A DNA stretch of 64,000 nt from Amorphophallus konjac (Eukaryota; Streptophyta; Magnoliopsida; Alismatales; Araceae). Made by a program: the position numbers and the translations under genes. Positions within the stretch are counted from its first letter, which is position 1. Every line of letters begins with the position of its first letter. The stretch is taken from the NCBI GenBank assembly GCA_022559845.1, contig CM040126.1:226058641-226122640 (forward strand). The letters are read 5' to 3'. Below, in pieces: positions 1 to 10,998 of this stretch. The notes under the pieces were generated by a model that had not been told where the DNA came from, did no database searches, and worked only from the letters and a program-made list of their open reading frames with translations.

Positions 1-734
1 GCTTGATAGGCAGATGTTGTCGGCGCTACCACAGGCTCTCCCAAACTCCGTTGTTGACAAAACCAGCGCCCAAACCTCCTGGGTTGGCCAAAGAGGACGT
101 CAGAATTATTGAAGAATTTCCTGGTGATGACAACGGCTGGGGCAGGGTCGAGATCAGCACTGTTGCACTCTACTTGTAGCAGTGTCTGGACCGCTGTTGT
201 TGGAAGGGGAGACTGTCACGACCACTCTCGTGCTCATTTGATAGCGACACCAGAACCGTTCCGTTCGTGGTTGAGTTCTCTTCGAACGGAGACCCACGAG
301 GCCGCCAGTGGAGGTCGGAGCATATAGGGAGACCCCGAACAGTGATAGGGTATTAGGCCAATCCCAGATGGGACTGACCCAGCACACCCTAGGGAGGAAA
401 TTCGGAACTTACTGTTTTGAGATCCCAACGAAGCCCTGCTTCTTGGTGATGAAAGAGGATTCATAGAAGAAGTCTTTAGCCAAACGCTGCTCCAATATCT
501 TCAAGGTACTGGTCGTGGTAGCCTCTGCAAGCTACAGTTGGGTGTCTGCTAGGGAGGAATTACACAGTCCGGCGGTGAAGACTCCTTCGGGCAGCCATGG
601 ACTCAGACGGAGGTGGGACCACCTCCGTTGCGAAGTAGACTAGACGATGCTTCCAACGGTATAGGGTTTGCTACTAAGAACTTCATGGAGACAATGATGC
701 AGGCTCTACAAATAGGTTCCTGGGCTGCTGCCTG
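1..734. other. Unassigned degenerate sequence
   Basis: I recognise no gene here. Frames are short and broken on both strands, and no domain motif, LTR boundary or tandem repeat is visible. Short open stretches near 380-540 on the plus strand could be remains of a mobile-element polyprotein, but no family-specific residues support this. Confidence 0.3.
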
Positions 735-1320
735 CGAACTGCCATGACAGGGTGGAGATAGGTGATGGAGAGTGGGGTAGATGGGAGGGGAAATGGGGTG
801 GATGTCTATGGGGGCGACCCTTGGCTGCGAGGGGGTCTGGGAGGGGGAGATCCAAGGTGTGGGAGAGGTAGAATGGGGTCTGGAAGGGGGTCTAGCAGAT
901 GGTGGGAGGGGGAGCTGCGAATTTGATGTTGGGAGGAAGAGGGAGGTGGATTTGAATTTTGGTTAATGAGTGGGGTTAATGCTGGACTAGGGGAGGGGAA
1001 AGGGTGCTTAAGGAGGGGTGTTCTGCCTTGGGAGAGTGAGAGGTTGCATGGGGGAGAGGGAGAGGTGTGTTGGGAAAGGGAAGAGTCACCTCGGAAGGGG
1101 GAGGGAATTGATGGGATGATTTAATGGGGTCTTGGGATGTGAAGGGGTGTAATGAATACACCATGGGGAGGTGAAAGGGTGATGATGTGGTAGAAGGGGA
1201 GAGGATGAGGTGGACACTTAGGGCTGATGTGGAGCTGAGGTGGCAGGGGGGAAGGTGAAGGGGCAGGTGCGCCCAAGTTAGAGAGAGGGGGGGTAGGAGG
1301 GCTTCTCACCCTATCTAATG
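735..1320 (+). repeat. G-rich/purine-rich low-complexity tract
   Basis: The plus strand is dominated by G runs and GGA/GGT steps, with many runs of three to five G spaced by a few bases. Open frames across it on either strand are compositional artefacts (proline- or glycine-rich). Such a strand could form G-quadruplexes, but this is inference. Confidence 0.5.
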
Positions 1321-1326
1321 GTTTCT

Positions 1327-1339
1327 CACTACAAGAAAA
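1327..1339 (+). repeat. CACTA-type terminal inverted repeat motif
   Basis: CACTACAAGAAAA matches the canonical end of plant CACTA (En/Spm) transposons and points into the window. No matching inverse end was found. The CACTA end at 33074 begins CACTACCAGAAAA instead and probably belongs to another family. The call rests on 13 bases only. Confidence 0.35.
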
Positions 1340-1739
1340 CAATTAAATTGGACTAAAATTCTCAGATTTTCATTAGCTTCAAATGGGGGAAATGGGATCC
1401 TATTTATAGGCAACCCACATTTTACAGTAAATCCCTGACTTTAGGACTAATGACAAATAACCAAGGGGCGAAGGGGGCGCCCCTGGGCCAAACCCACTGA
1501 AATGGGCCCATTAACCAACTAATCAACCTAATGACACTCAGACTTAGGTAAATGACTACCTAACCTAGGTACTGGAATCAAATAAAAGGAAAATTACATA
1601 ATTATGACTCAAAGAAAATATGAAAATTACATGACTCAACTCATAAAAATGTAACAGACACATTGGAACCATGCCAGCGAGCAATCGAAGCTGTGAAAAA
1701 AATGTGAAGGGTGAGAGATGCCCCTATCATTTTACTTCC
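1340..1739. other. AT-rich non-coding spacer
   Basis: There are no coding frames. A TATTTATAGG box lies near 1400 and a GC-rich imperfect inverted repeat (GGGGCG/GGCGCCCC) near 1466-1490. It may be LTR or transposon interior, but I see nothing diagnostic. Confidence 0.3.
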
Positions 1740-1860
1740 CACGTGGCAGGATCGTCTGTTATAAGCCTTGGATCACGTGCCATTCATCAGCTCCCTGAAA
1801 GCATGTGCCAGCTTCTAGTCTTTCTGAGAACACGTGCCTGCTTCAATTCGAGCTCACGTG
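1740..1860. promoter_or_regulatory. Cluster of four G-boxes (CACGTG)
   Basis: Perfect CACGTG hexamers lie at 1740-1745, 1774-1779, 1831-1836 and 1855-1860, and a CATGTG variant lies near 1802, so spacing is roughly 24-34 bp. G-boxes are binding sites of plant bZIP and bHLH factors. Sequence around the boxes is only loosely repeated (for example CACGTGCC), so this is either a degenerate short tandem repeat or a real regulatory cluster. No gene start is visible nearby. Confidence 0.55.
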
Positions 1861-1924
1861 CTGCTTAGATCCTATTAAATGGAAAAGAGACATTTCGTCA
1901 AACATCTTGTAATCAGACATTTGT

Positions 1925-2568
1925 AATATGCACAGACTCTAGAATGACCTAAAACAGAACATGCACAGACCTTCTAGTGTTGAGGCTAAAAAGTGCACAG
2001 ACCTAAGATGAGCGAATGGGACAGTGTGCATAGACCTATGATGTGCAAGTGGAAAAGTGTGCACAGACCTATGAGTGTATAGACAAACCATGCACAGACC
2101 ATGATGCAGCATGTGCACAAACCTTGATCGGTGAATGGAAAAGAGTGCACAGACCTACTAGCGTCAAAACCAAAATGTGCACAGACTTACGAGTCTTTAA
2201 GCCAATCATGCACATACTATGATGCAACAGGGGAGAAGAGATGCACAAACCTTGTAGCGCATATGAGAAAGTGTGCACAGACTTAATATGGCATGACTAA
2301 AACGTGCACGGACCTTTTGTAAATGTACATGCAACAAAGGATGCATAGACCTTATGTGCATTTTCACAAAAGTGCATAGACTTTCGTGTGCCTAAAATAG
2401 ACCCTGCATAGACGTTATATGCATAATGCAAAAATTGCACAGACCTTATTGTGCTAAGTGCAAATCCTGCAGAGACCTTTATATGAAGACAACAGAAGTA
2501 TGCACTGATGCTATATGATGAACCAACCAAATATGCACTAATGTTATGTGCATTTGATCACAACATAC
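1925..2568 (+). repeat. Phased ~32-bp minisatellite, core TGCACAGACCTT (left part)
   Basis: About 20 copies of a 10-12 bp core (TGCACAGACC, variants TGCATAGACC and TGCACAAACC) recur every 30-34 bp. The ~20 bp between cores are poorly conserved. Cores start near 1927, 1961, 1993, 2027, 2060, 2090, 2113, 2145, 2177 and onward. The array continues to the right of an inserted LINE, at 3206-3714. The period is not a multiple of three, so the open frames on the minus strand are not coding. This is a plant minisatellite, not a CRISPR array. Confidence 0.8.
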
Positions 2569-2580
2569 ACAAACCTTATA

Positions 2581-3205
2581 CTTTTTTCTATGTAAAGCCC
2601 TGCCTAGGGATAGAAGGTGGATTGTCCACCAACGTATCACTAGGGGGTGATTTTATTGCTAAGAAAGGGTAATTACCATTACATCAATCGAATGCTAGGC
2701 ATACCTAGCTTATCAAGCCAAGCTGCACCCTTTATGTGAGAGGGAAGCTCATTGTAAAAATGGAAAGCATTACATTTACATGTGCAAGCTAAAGTAGCCA
2801 AAGACTCCGCGACAGTGTTGCCTTCTTTGTATATATGGTGAATGGAATCCAACTGAGTAAGAATGCTCCAAGTATCTCTGACATATGTGAGGATGGGCCA
2901 AGGGCAGGATACTTGTCGATTTATAATCTGGACAAGAATATTCAAATCACACTCAATAAGGGCAGGATTAGAATCAATGGTACGTAAGTATTGAACACCA
3001 TCAAAGAGAGCTCGGGCCTCGGCTATGAGGCTATTCGACTTGCCATTAAAGTGTGAGAATGCAAGTAGGATGTTTCCTCTATGATCTCTGATAACACCTC
3101 CTCCTTCAGATTCTCTAGTATGCTTGGAAGCACCATCGGTATTGAGCTTTAAGGATGGCCATGGAGGGCAAAACCATTTGACAGTCAGCATCTTCTGATG
3201 TCTTA
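2581..3205 (-). mobile_element. 5'-truncated LINE insertion with 12-bp target duplication
   Basis: The insert is flanked by perfect 12-bp direct repeats ACAAACCTTATA at 2569-2580 and 3206-3217, both of which are minisatellite sequence. It is oriented on the minus strand. Its 3' end abuts the left repeat with a short A-rich tail (TTTTTT on the plus strand at 2582-2587), and it carries only the last protein domain. Variable-length target duplication, 5' truncation and an A tail are LINE hallmarks. Confidence 0.85.
2679..3205 (-). pseudogene. LINE RNase H domain (C-terminal remnant)
   Basis: About 175 open codons read toward lower coordinates. The pattern is that of the archaeal-like RNase H (RVT_3 type) carried by many plant L1 elements: LKLNTDGASK with the first catalytic Asp, a Glu in the SLIAEARAL helix, IECDLNILVQII with the next Asp, and KEGNTVAESLA at the C-terminus. 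The last motif usually ends in ...VAD.LA; here Asp is Glu. In the parent element the domain degrades RNA in RNA-DNA hybrids during target-primed reverse transcription. Endonuclease and reverse transcriptase are absent because of 5' truncation, so this is a dead fragment. The apparent upstream start lies in the target duplication and is not a real start. Confidence 0.8.
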
Positions 3206-3714
3206 ACAAACCTTATATGCATAGTAAAGAATATGCACAGACCTTGTTTATCACAGAGCAAGCCTGCACAGACCTACTATAACCAAAACCTGCACCGACT
3301 CTATATGCTCATGCAATCGTGCACCGACTATATGCAAAACGCAATCGTGCACCGACTATGGGTATAGTCACATAGGATGTGCACAGACCTTATGCGTAAG
3401 CATATAGAACATGCACCGACATATATGTGTAAGAGACAAAAAATGCACCGACCTAGTGTGAGTTCTAGCAACACCAGGCTCAGACCTATAAATGCTATAA
3501 ACTAGCGTGGACCTTAGTTTCATGAAAACTAAAACTAGCAACGACCTATATGCAGTGATAAAACATGCATCGACCTTCTTCATGCAGTGAATAGTGATGT
3601 GCATAGAACTTGTGTATGCATGAACAGTAATGTGCACCGACTTGCCTCTGCCTTACTAGCAACATGCATCGACCTTCGTGAGCAACACATTAAACATGCA
3701 TCGACCTTAGTATG
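3206..3714 (+). repeat. Phased ~31-bp minisatellite (right part)
   Basis: This continues the array left of the LINE. About 16 cores of the form TGCAYMGACC (TGCACCGAC and TGCATCGACC dominate here, against TGCACAGACC on the left) are spaced 27-34 bp, for example near 3234, 3264, 3291, 3320, 3349, 3380, 3412, 3444, 3565, 3632, 3665 and 3695. The drift of the core from CACAGACC to CACCGAC or CATCGACC along the array is gradual. Confidence 0.75.
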
Positions 3715-3774
3715 CATGCAATCTGTTTGATGAAATGACTTATACATGCAATCTGTTTGATGAAATGACTTATG
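3715..3774 (+). repeat. 30-bp direct tandem duplication
   Basis: Two adjacent 30-bp units start with CATGCAATCTG (3715-3744 and 3745-3774) and differ at one or two bases. They close the right side of the minisatellite. The following ~245 bp (3775-4019) are A+T-rich with scattered TGCACA remnants and no gene. Confidence 0.7.
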
Positions 3775-4019
3775 CATTCAATCTGATGAGGTTCTATGCA
3801 GCGTGAAAATGCATCTACCAGAAAAAGCATATATCATGTAAATTATTATGATGACAACATTAATGCACAACAATCAATGCACAGCAAACAATCCTCATTA
3901 ATGCACAGTGAAATGACTAGATGCATAATCAAATGCATATTTCATCATGATTCAATCTTTCATGTAAACACATGATGACTCATAATGTTTGCTATCATCA
4001 AAATCACAGGGACACAACA

Positions 4020-7000
4020 ATGGTGTGATGGATGGAGCGTGGCGTTGGCGCGATCCCTCGGTGGATTCAAAGCCGGTGTAGTTTCGTTCGTGTGATGGTT
4101 TTCGATGTGGTTTAGTCGCTTCGGCACCCTAGAACTTTGGTGGAGGTAGGGAGATAGATGCCCTACTCCTGTTCTACGTTTCCCCTTGATTTTGAGCTAT
4201 ACGATGCGAGAACGAGCGGGTTCTGCCTTATTTTGGGTGAAGCATGTTTTGGGGGGTGTAAGACGAGTTCGTCTCTTTCGGCAATGGTTTCTAGCCTAAT
4301 TAGTTTTATTTCAATCCCTGGCATGTCTGCATTCCATTCCCGCTGGTTTCATTGCCATTGGTGGTCATTTGGGACCGGTGTGAGCCCGGAAACTCATGTC
4401 ACTCAATTTGGGTCGATTCGGTAGAATCGCCCATTTCTTGTGTTTTTGGATGCAGTTTGGACCCCTTCCGGTCTGTGGAAGGTATATTTGGCCATTAGGA
4501 AGCGAACGGGGCGTGGAACGATCGGGATTGGCCATTCCCCTATTTTACCCGACGTGACACCTAAGCGGTCGTACCAGTGACCGTTTGGGTGCCCTTAGCG
4601 GTCCAGTCGTGACCGTTTGGGTTCTGTCGGTTCTATGTCAGTTACAGTCTAAGCGATCATGCGATAGACCTTTTGGGATGGCTAACGGTCCATTGGGAGA
4701 CCGCTAAGCCTTGTGAAATCATCTATTGGAGACCGTTTGGATCGTGAGTGTATGTCAGTTTGGCCAAGCGGTCACGCGATAGACCGCAAGGCTGGCCCTG
4801 GCGGTTCAGTTGATGACCGCTAGGCTTCGTTATGTCGGTTCAACGGGTTTTTATGTCGGTTCGGGCTAGTGGTCCTAGCTCCGACCTTTTAGCGTTCTTA
4901 GAGGTCCTTTGGGAGACCGCTTAGCTCGTTGACTAGGTTATGTCGGTTTGGGGGTTGACTGGGTCTAGCGGTCGGGTCCATGATCGCTACGGTCTCCATG
5001 CGGCCCTGTGATAGACCGCATGCCCCAATTGTTTTGGATTTTTGTTCATTTGAGTCTCTCAGTGAAGCGGCCATGTCCTAGATCGCTTAGCTCAGTGAGA
5101 TGGCCTATGAATAAACCATTTATGTGTTGGTGCGGCCCTTCTTGACCGCCCAGTGTCTGTGTTCTCTGTGTGATGGTAGCGGCCTTTGGCTGACCGCTTG
5201 GCTTACCTAGCAGCCTGGCATATGACCGTTTCCTTCCCAGAGCCTTGTTTTCCTATTGTTTGGCCTCCAATTATCTTGGCTTGACCTTGTGGTTTGCTCG
5301 CAATCCCGTGGATGTCTTGGACGTCCTATGAGGGCAGTGACCATGTTGTAGGGTGGCCGAGGAGTGCCATTATATCGAGTAGTGTTCCATGATGCTTTAA
5401 AGTCATTATTGGTTTTTGGTCAACCCAGTTATGATCCAGTGGTTGACATGTGACCTCGTGAGTGTCTCGACTATCCCGTATGGATCGAGACATGGGTTTT
5501 GGATGTCTTGAGGTACTATCTTACCTCGGTTAGCATGTCCATCTGCGTTGAGGGTCTTAATGATCCCTCAGGTCTCCGTGATTCATGTTATGTGGATGTT
5601 TGGATCCGACTATCCCGTGTCGTTTCCTTTATTAGTGTTTTCTCGCGATTGGCTCAGGGATTAGGCTGATTGGCGGCATGTTACCACTTTCATGCGATGA
5701 TCTTGACCCCAAGTCTTGTGACTCAAGGAAAGTTGTGTCAGTAGGTCTAGTTGTCTGTTCTGAGTCCGGTGGCAGTCTGGTATGCTACCCTGTGTCTGGT
5801 GCTTAGTAGTACGTGTGACAGTGTGTGTTTAGCCTATCCGTACTCCAGCACTGATGTTTTGGAGTCGTTGTGTCTAGTGAATCTGCACTAGTCATAGCCT
5901 GATGACATGTTCCATTATGTTGGCCCACCTAGGAGTGGTGGCGGGGCGAGTTTCTGATATACGATTTTTAGGCTAGTTTTCGTGGACTCCTTTGCCTTGC
6001 AGTAGCGTCCTGCTGGGGGAGAAAACTAGCTAGAGGCCTGGCTCAAGGTATTGAGCTTGTGTTGTGCACACGTGGTCAGGGGCGTTTGGACGAGCACTGA
6101 CGGGCGTGACCCTGACTAGTCACTCGTTACTATGGTACCGTTGTTTCTTGTGTTGTGGTACCGTTGCTCCTTGTACTTGGTACGGTTGTTCCTCGTACTT
6201 GGTTTTGTGAGTATCTCAGTTACCACCGTTCTTGGTGTATGAGAGATACTTGTGGCGCAGTGTAAGACGTCAGTGGATGCATCTGGCTATTCTTCTAGTA
6301 AGGAGGTACTTCTATCACTCAACGTATGACTCTCGTGTCTCGTGACATGTGTTTTCATCATTGGGTTCCGAGTAGCCTGTGTGTGGCTTTACTCGAGGTC
6401 CAGTCTTGTGCAGCGTACACGACGGTGAGCTTGTGTATGTGTGTGCCTTTGACTGAGTAGGTCTTTTATAGGGCTTTTACCCATTTTGGTAGGCTTCAGC
6501 TTCGAAGCTAGTGCTTGGTCGACGGATTTGTAACGCCTGACTTGGTGAGATCAGGGTTTACCTTTCTGTTGCGGTTTAGAGTAGCTTAGAGAGCCGTGGT
6601 TCGATCGGCTGCCATGTTTCTAGTTAGTATGGCTTTACTCTTTCTTTTAACTGTTCTTACTCCTGCCTTTACAGCTTTACTATTGTTACTTCTATTCTTC
6701 ATGCTTTACTGTTTAGTGTTGTTTAGCGTGTTACTACGTTGTTTCCAGTGGGGATCCGCGTGACCCCTGTTGAGCTACTGACACGAGGCTCACCCCTGCT
6801 TTTCAGGTGTGGTCTTCTTCTTCGTCGTGGTTCGTGGCGCTGTGCATCAGTTCGTAGTTGCCAGCGTTGCCTACGTCGGGCTTCCCCCGACTCGAGGGTA
6901 CGTTTCCTTTTCTGTTGAATTGTACTTGTTTTTATTTGGACTGGACTTTGTTAATTTAAATTGTTAATTGAAAACGTAATTTTATTTCTACTACTTTAGC

Positions 7001-7161
7001 AAACCTGATCATTGAAATATTAATTGATTACTACTTTATCTAGGACTTCAATGTACCACACACACTCCTGTTATCCCTTCGGAGCTTTACCCCTCTTGGG
7101 AGGTCTCGCAGGATCTAAGTGTTATCTAGTTTACCCGGTATCCGGACCCTGGGTCGTCACA
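4020..7161 (+). repeat. Chromovirus-type LTR (solo or truncated), left border uncertain
   Basis: This ~3.1-kb non-coding block ends GACCCTGGGTCGTCACA at 7161, a typical 3' end of Tekay-like Ty3/gypsy LTRs, preceded by the usual pyrimidine-rich stretch and a CACTCCTG...CCCTTC...GGAGGTCTC series. No tRNA primer site follows 7161 and no polypurine tract or pol is seen on the left, so it is probably a solo LTR or a remnant. The left border is my estimate; I found no convincing target duplication. It shares a hairpin motif with the chromovirus LTR at 34013. Short open frames inside it are not genes. Confidence 0.55.
4562..5222. repeat. Array of GCGGTC...GACCGC inverted repeats
   Basis: About a dozen imperfect hairpin units of 18-24 bp consist of GCGGTC (or GCGGCC), a short variable loop, and GACCGC, separated by 10-50 bp of unrelated sequence. 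The clearest is GCGGTCACGCGATAGACCGC at 4768-4787. Others lie near 4565, 4600, 4680, 4800, 4970, 5005, 5130 and 5182. Arms are conserved and loops vary. The unit at 34301-34320 is nearly the reverse complement of the one at 4768. Confidence 0.7.
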
Positions 7162-7194
7162 GTGTGGCTCAGGACACAGCACGAAATCACCCCT

Positions 7195-8536
7195 CTTCAC
7201 GTTGACATCATCGTCAAGATCTATGCTTAAACCCGCCGGCATAGGCCTTACGCCTATACTACTAAAACCCTTTTCTTTACCTCGGCATCCACCCCATGCT
7301 GATAAACAAACCGCCATTGATCCATTGACATCATCGTCCAGCATAGGCCTTGCGCATATACTACCAAAACCCATTCTTTGCCCCAGCATCTACCAAATGA
7401 TGATGAACACCCTACCATTGACTGATTGACATCTTCGTCAGAGTTGATGCCTGAAGCTTTTCATTCCTTTGCATTGACGCCAATCCCACGACAACGGGCA
7501 CTCACTATCTGGTGAATAGCCTTACGCCTAAGTTGCTATACCTATACTCACGCACCATCTATCCCCTCCTCGGGCTCGAACGCTATGCCTTCACCTAAAC
7601 ATATCTCTCTTTCAAAAAAAGGGGGGGCCTTAAAATAGAGTTGCCCCGCCAGACTTGCTCAAGCATTCTGCTGAGTAAGGACAAAAATGGCTATAGCCCG
7701 GCCGTGGTGAAAACCTAGAAGGGCCCTGCATGCAAAATTGGGTATCCCACCACGTTAAAACCCGCAAGGGCGTGTGGGCAATTCTCAAAGGGGGCTGGCT
7801 CCGGCGAAAACCTGAAAAGGCACCTGGGTCAGTAATGTGGTAATTTAAAGAAGAAGGGAGATGAATGACATGTCATTATGTTTGTCTTCTCAAACCATGC
7901 CATGGGAACTCCCGGCATTCCTCATATGTCCCACCCGGAAATACAAATCGCCATCGATTCCTCGACATCATCGTCAGGATCGATGCTAAAACCTTCCGGT
8001 GTAGGCCTTACGCCTATACTACTAAAACAAAACCTTCTTTGCTTCGGCATCTACCCCATGCCGATGAACAAACTACCATCGATTCCTCGACATCATCGTC
8101 AGGATCGATGCTAAAACCTTTCGGTGTAGGCCTTATGCCTACACTGCTAAAAAAAACCTTATTTGCTTCGGCATCTACCCCATGCCGATGAACAAACTAC
8201 CGTCGATTCCTCGACATCATCGCCAGGATCGATGCTAAAACGTTTCGGTGTAGGCCTTACGCCTATACTACTAAAACAAAACCTTCTTTGCTTTGGCATC
8301 TACCTCATGCCGATGAACAAACTACCATCGATTCCTCGACATCATCATCAGGATCGATGCTAAAACCTTCCGGTGTAGGCCTTACGCCTATACTGCTAAA
8401 ACAAAACCTTATTTGCTTCGGTATTTAACCCATGCCGATGAACAAACTACCATCGATTCCTTGACATCATCGTTAGGATCGATGCTAAAACCTTCCAGGT
8501 GTAGGCCTTATGCCTATACTGCTAAAACAAAACCCT
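7195..8536 (+). repeat. 125-bp tandem repeat array (left part)
   Basis: Regular units at 7964, 8089, 8213, 8338 and 8463 (anchor GACATCATCGTCAGGATCGA) give a period of 124-125 bp. More degenerate units lie at 7203-7440. Within each unit, CATCGAT and ATCGATG form an inverted pair and TAGGC-CTTAC-GCCTA a small hairpin. 7440-7950 is a decayed spacer with GTGAAAACC...AAGGGC blocks. Such arrays are common in the 3' untranslated part of Tat-lineage Ty3/gypsy elements, which fits the antisense gene and LTR downstream. The array is split at 8536 by a Sirevirus. Confidence 0.8.
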
Positions 8537-9681
8537 TGTTGCATCCCCTAGTTGGTGTTTGGTTTCAATGATATCAAAATAATCGTGTTTGTGTGTGTAT
8601 GTGTTTCATTGAGCAACATGTGTATATCGTGATTGATGAGTTGAAAGATGGCTTCAAGGTTCATTCTCGAAAGTCATATGAATCTTTGGTGTTTAAGGAA
8701 CTAATGCTATATTTATCTTGGTTTGCAGGATCAAATCCATGGCTCACGTTTTGGAACTCAAAGGAGTGCATCAATGAAGTTCTTCTTCAAAAAGGGAGTT
8801 ACCTTTCTCATTGCATTGCATTTCATCCTTATATGATTCATACATTTCATCAAATAAGGTTTCAAGTCTTGATTGGGGTATTTCCTTGCATTTTGCTCAC
8901 AAGGCTTTTGGGCTAGAAATATACTTAGCATATTTACTTGAATCTTGATGAATGTGATTTTATATCAATGTTCCATGTGAGATAATGCTTCATGAATGTT
9001 AATTTTTAATGAACAATAATGCCATTTGAATGAATGTGGTTCCATGATATTATGCATACTTTGTATTTGGCATAATTGTTAACACTTATGTAATGAAGCA
9101 TTTTGATGTTGAAGATTTGGTTGCCTTGTGATTGAATGGTTGAGCTCCCATGTCATTATATTTGGTTGATTGAGAGATCCATGTTCATCATAACAAAACC
9201 ATGTCATTTGGTGGAATGTATTTTTGTTGATTGATTTGAGAAGCCAAATACTTGGTTGAGTTAGTTCACTGATGTGTTTTTATGTGAACTAGTTCAAAGA
9301 GTTAATGCTTGGTTCATGAGTTTTGATTATCATCTAACCTCTTGGTTTATCATGTTTTTACAGGTTCAATGATGGTTTTTAAACCCTCTCATGTCAAGTG
9401 TATGATGGTAACATCTAACCATTTTTTATGCTAAGTTTCGGGTTATTTTCATGAACATCTTTCATGAGGTTGCATCGCATTGGAAGTGTTTTATGCATCT
9501 TTGAAATGAGGTTTGTGGGTTTTTTTAATGTGCTTAATCTGTTCTCATAAATCTTGTTGAAATGTGGTTTAAATGGTCTTAACTCTTTGTTGAATGCATG
9601 GTAATTAGTTCTTGATTTTTGGGAATTTTTTTTGATAGCTTAAAGGGGCTAAAAATGGATTTTTCCATAATCTTCCTGCAT

Positions 9682-9806
9682 GGGTCGACCCCTGGGGTCG
9701 ACCCTCAGTGTTTTTGTGAAGACAAAAACCATTTTATTGAACCCTGCCTACAGGGGTCGACCCCTGGGGTCGACCCACAGCAAGGGTCGACCCCAAGGGT
9801 CGACCC
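9682..9806. promoter_or_regulatory. Six GGGTCGACCC palindromes in three pairs, 5' LTR
   Basis: Perfect 10-bp palindromes lie at 9682, 9695, 9754, 9767, 9784 and 9797. They form three pairs with exactly 3 nt between members (13-bp centre-to-centre). They lie about 210-340 bp upstream of the TATA box, the place where Sirevirus LTRs are known to carry palindromic clusters. They could be binding sites for a dimeric regulator. Each keeps a CpG within TCGA. Confidence 0.75.
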
Positions 9807-10012
9807 GTGGGTGTTGCCATTTTTTTTGGCCCGGGTGCCCTCTAGTTGCACGAGGATCGACCCTTTCCGGTCAGGGTTTGCGAACTCGTCCGGAACCCAC
9901 TCTAAACCCTTCCAAACTTTACCATACTACGCCCCAAAGGTTACTTAGCATATGGAGGTGTCTTTAAGGCATTGTGGGAGGGTTTTATGTGTCTTTTGGG
10001 CTCTCTACCTTG

Positions 10013-10022
10013 CATATAAATA
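10013..10022 (+). promoter_or_regulatory. TATA box of 5' LTR
   Basis: CATATAAATA follows a CT-rich stretch (GGGCTCTCTACC) and matches the same site in the 3' LTR at 17160-17169. Transcription of the element would begin about 30 bp downstream. Confidence 0.55.
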
Positions 10023-10919
10023 TGACCTACGAAATTGGGGAAAATAAGCCCTAATGTGTTCATGTTCTTTCTTGTAGGAGAAGAAAAAGGGGAAAACAAG
10101 GGAGGAGCTCTTGCAAGGTGGTTTTGATCTACTTGAAGTGATTTTTAGAGCTCGTGGAAGAAGAGAAACAGGAGCTGCTCGAGGAGAGGAACAAGAGGAC
10201 GTCGAAATCGCCATCATCCGACAACGAACCAAGAGGAACCGGAAGAATCGAAGAAGGGGGAGCTCTCTACATGCTATATCTTCTTCATTTCAGTCTTTAG
10301 ACTTTGTTTGGGATTCATTGTATCTATTTGTCTAGGCTTCATACATTTCTGAAGGAATATTATGTGTTGGTGTTCGGAGAAATGGTTCTCCGAGTGTTTG
10401 TGTTGACACGTGCGTGTCGCTTTGTGCGGAGCATATTCGCGTATGTACTTGGGCATATTTGGGGTGTGTTCCCCGTGTGTGGTTGGGAGTTTACTCCCGT
10501 GTGGTTGCATAGGCGTCTCCCTACGCGTGTATGTTGGAGTTTGACTCCGTGTGTGTGTGGGGATTTATCCCCGTGTGTGTTTGGAGCGTCGTCTCCATGT
10601 TGGGTATTTTTCCCCGAGTGAACCCTCACCGGTTTGGTGAGGGGTGGACGTAGGGAGCCCGTCGTGGTCCCGAACCACCTTAAAAATCCTTTTGTCTTGT
10701 GGTTTGCTTTGTGGGATTGCGTGGTTTGCTTGTTTCATCTGTTCATGTGATCGTGTGAGATCGGCGAGATTGAGAGAATTTAATTATCTTGTTTAGTTAA
10801 ATCTTCAATCTCGTTAATATTGCTAATTCCGTTGTGTTACCATTTTAAATTTACCATCGATTGTGGGGCACAATTCAACCCCCCCTTCTTGTCTACTCGC
10901 CTACCCGGGGACCAACAAT

Positions 10920-10936
10920 TGGTATCATTGCCACGG
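10920..10936 (+). other. Primer binding site (initiator Met tRNA-like)
   Basis: TGGTATCATTGCCACGG begins 2 nt after the 5' LTR end. It resembles the usual copia primer site TGGTATCAGAGC, complementary to the 3' end of initiator methionine tRNA, with two substitutions after the eighth base. It would prime minus-strand DNA synthesis. Confidence 0.7.
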
Positions 10937-10998
10937 CTCTATTTTCTTGAGGTCTCACGACCTATAGAGAGATCCCTCGGTGAGTTTCATTTAGCAAC

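Larger units (their letters stand above)
8537..10917 (+). repeat. 5' LTR of the gag-only Sirevirus
   Basis: 2381 bp, TG...CA bounded, about the same length as the 3' LTR at 15673-18064 (2392 bp) and differing by scattered substitutions and small indels, so the insertion is not recent. It contains a palindrome cluster (9682-9806) and a TATA box (10013-10022). Open frames inside (8593-8916, 10304-10621) recur decayed in the other LTR and are not genes. Confidence 0.88.

Noticed and set aside
1925..3714. CRISPR-like array (short repeats with ~20-nt variable spacers)
   Set aside because: Cores are only 10-12 bp and vary, spacing is irregular (27-34 bp), no cas genes exist, and the surroundings are plant transposons. 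Treated as a minisatellite.
3783..3812. Possible hammerhead ribozyme core (CTGATGAG ... GAAA)
   Set aside because: The segment between CTGATGA and GAAA cannot form stem II and no matching stems I or III are visible, so a retrozyme is not supported.
4158..4424. 88-codon ORF near the left of the chromovirus-type LTR
   Set aside because: Isolated, Cys/Ser-rich with no motif, inside an LTR-like non-coding block.
8593..8916. 107-codon ORF in the 5' part of the Sirevirus
   Set aside because: It lies within the LTR upstream of the TATA box and its counterpart in the other LTR (15732 onward) is interrupted.
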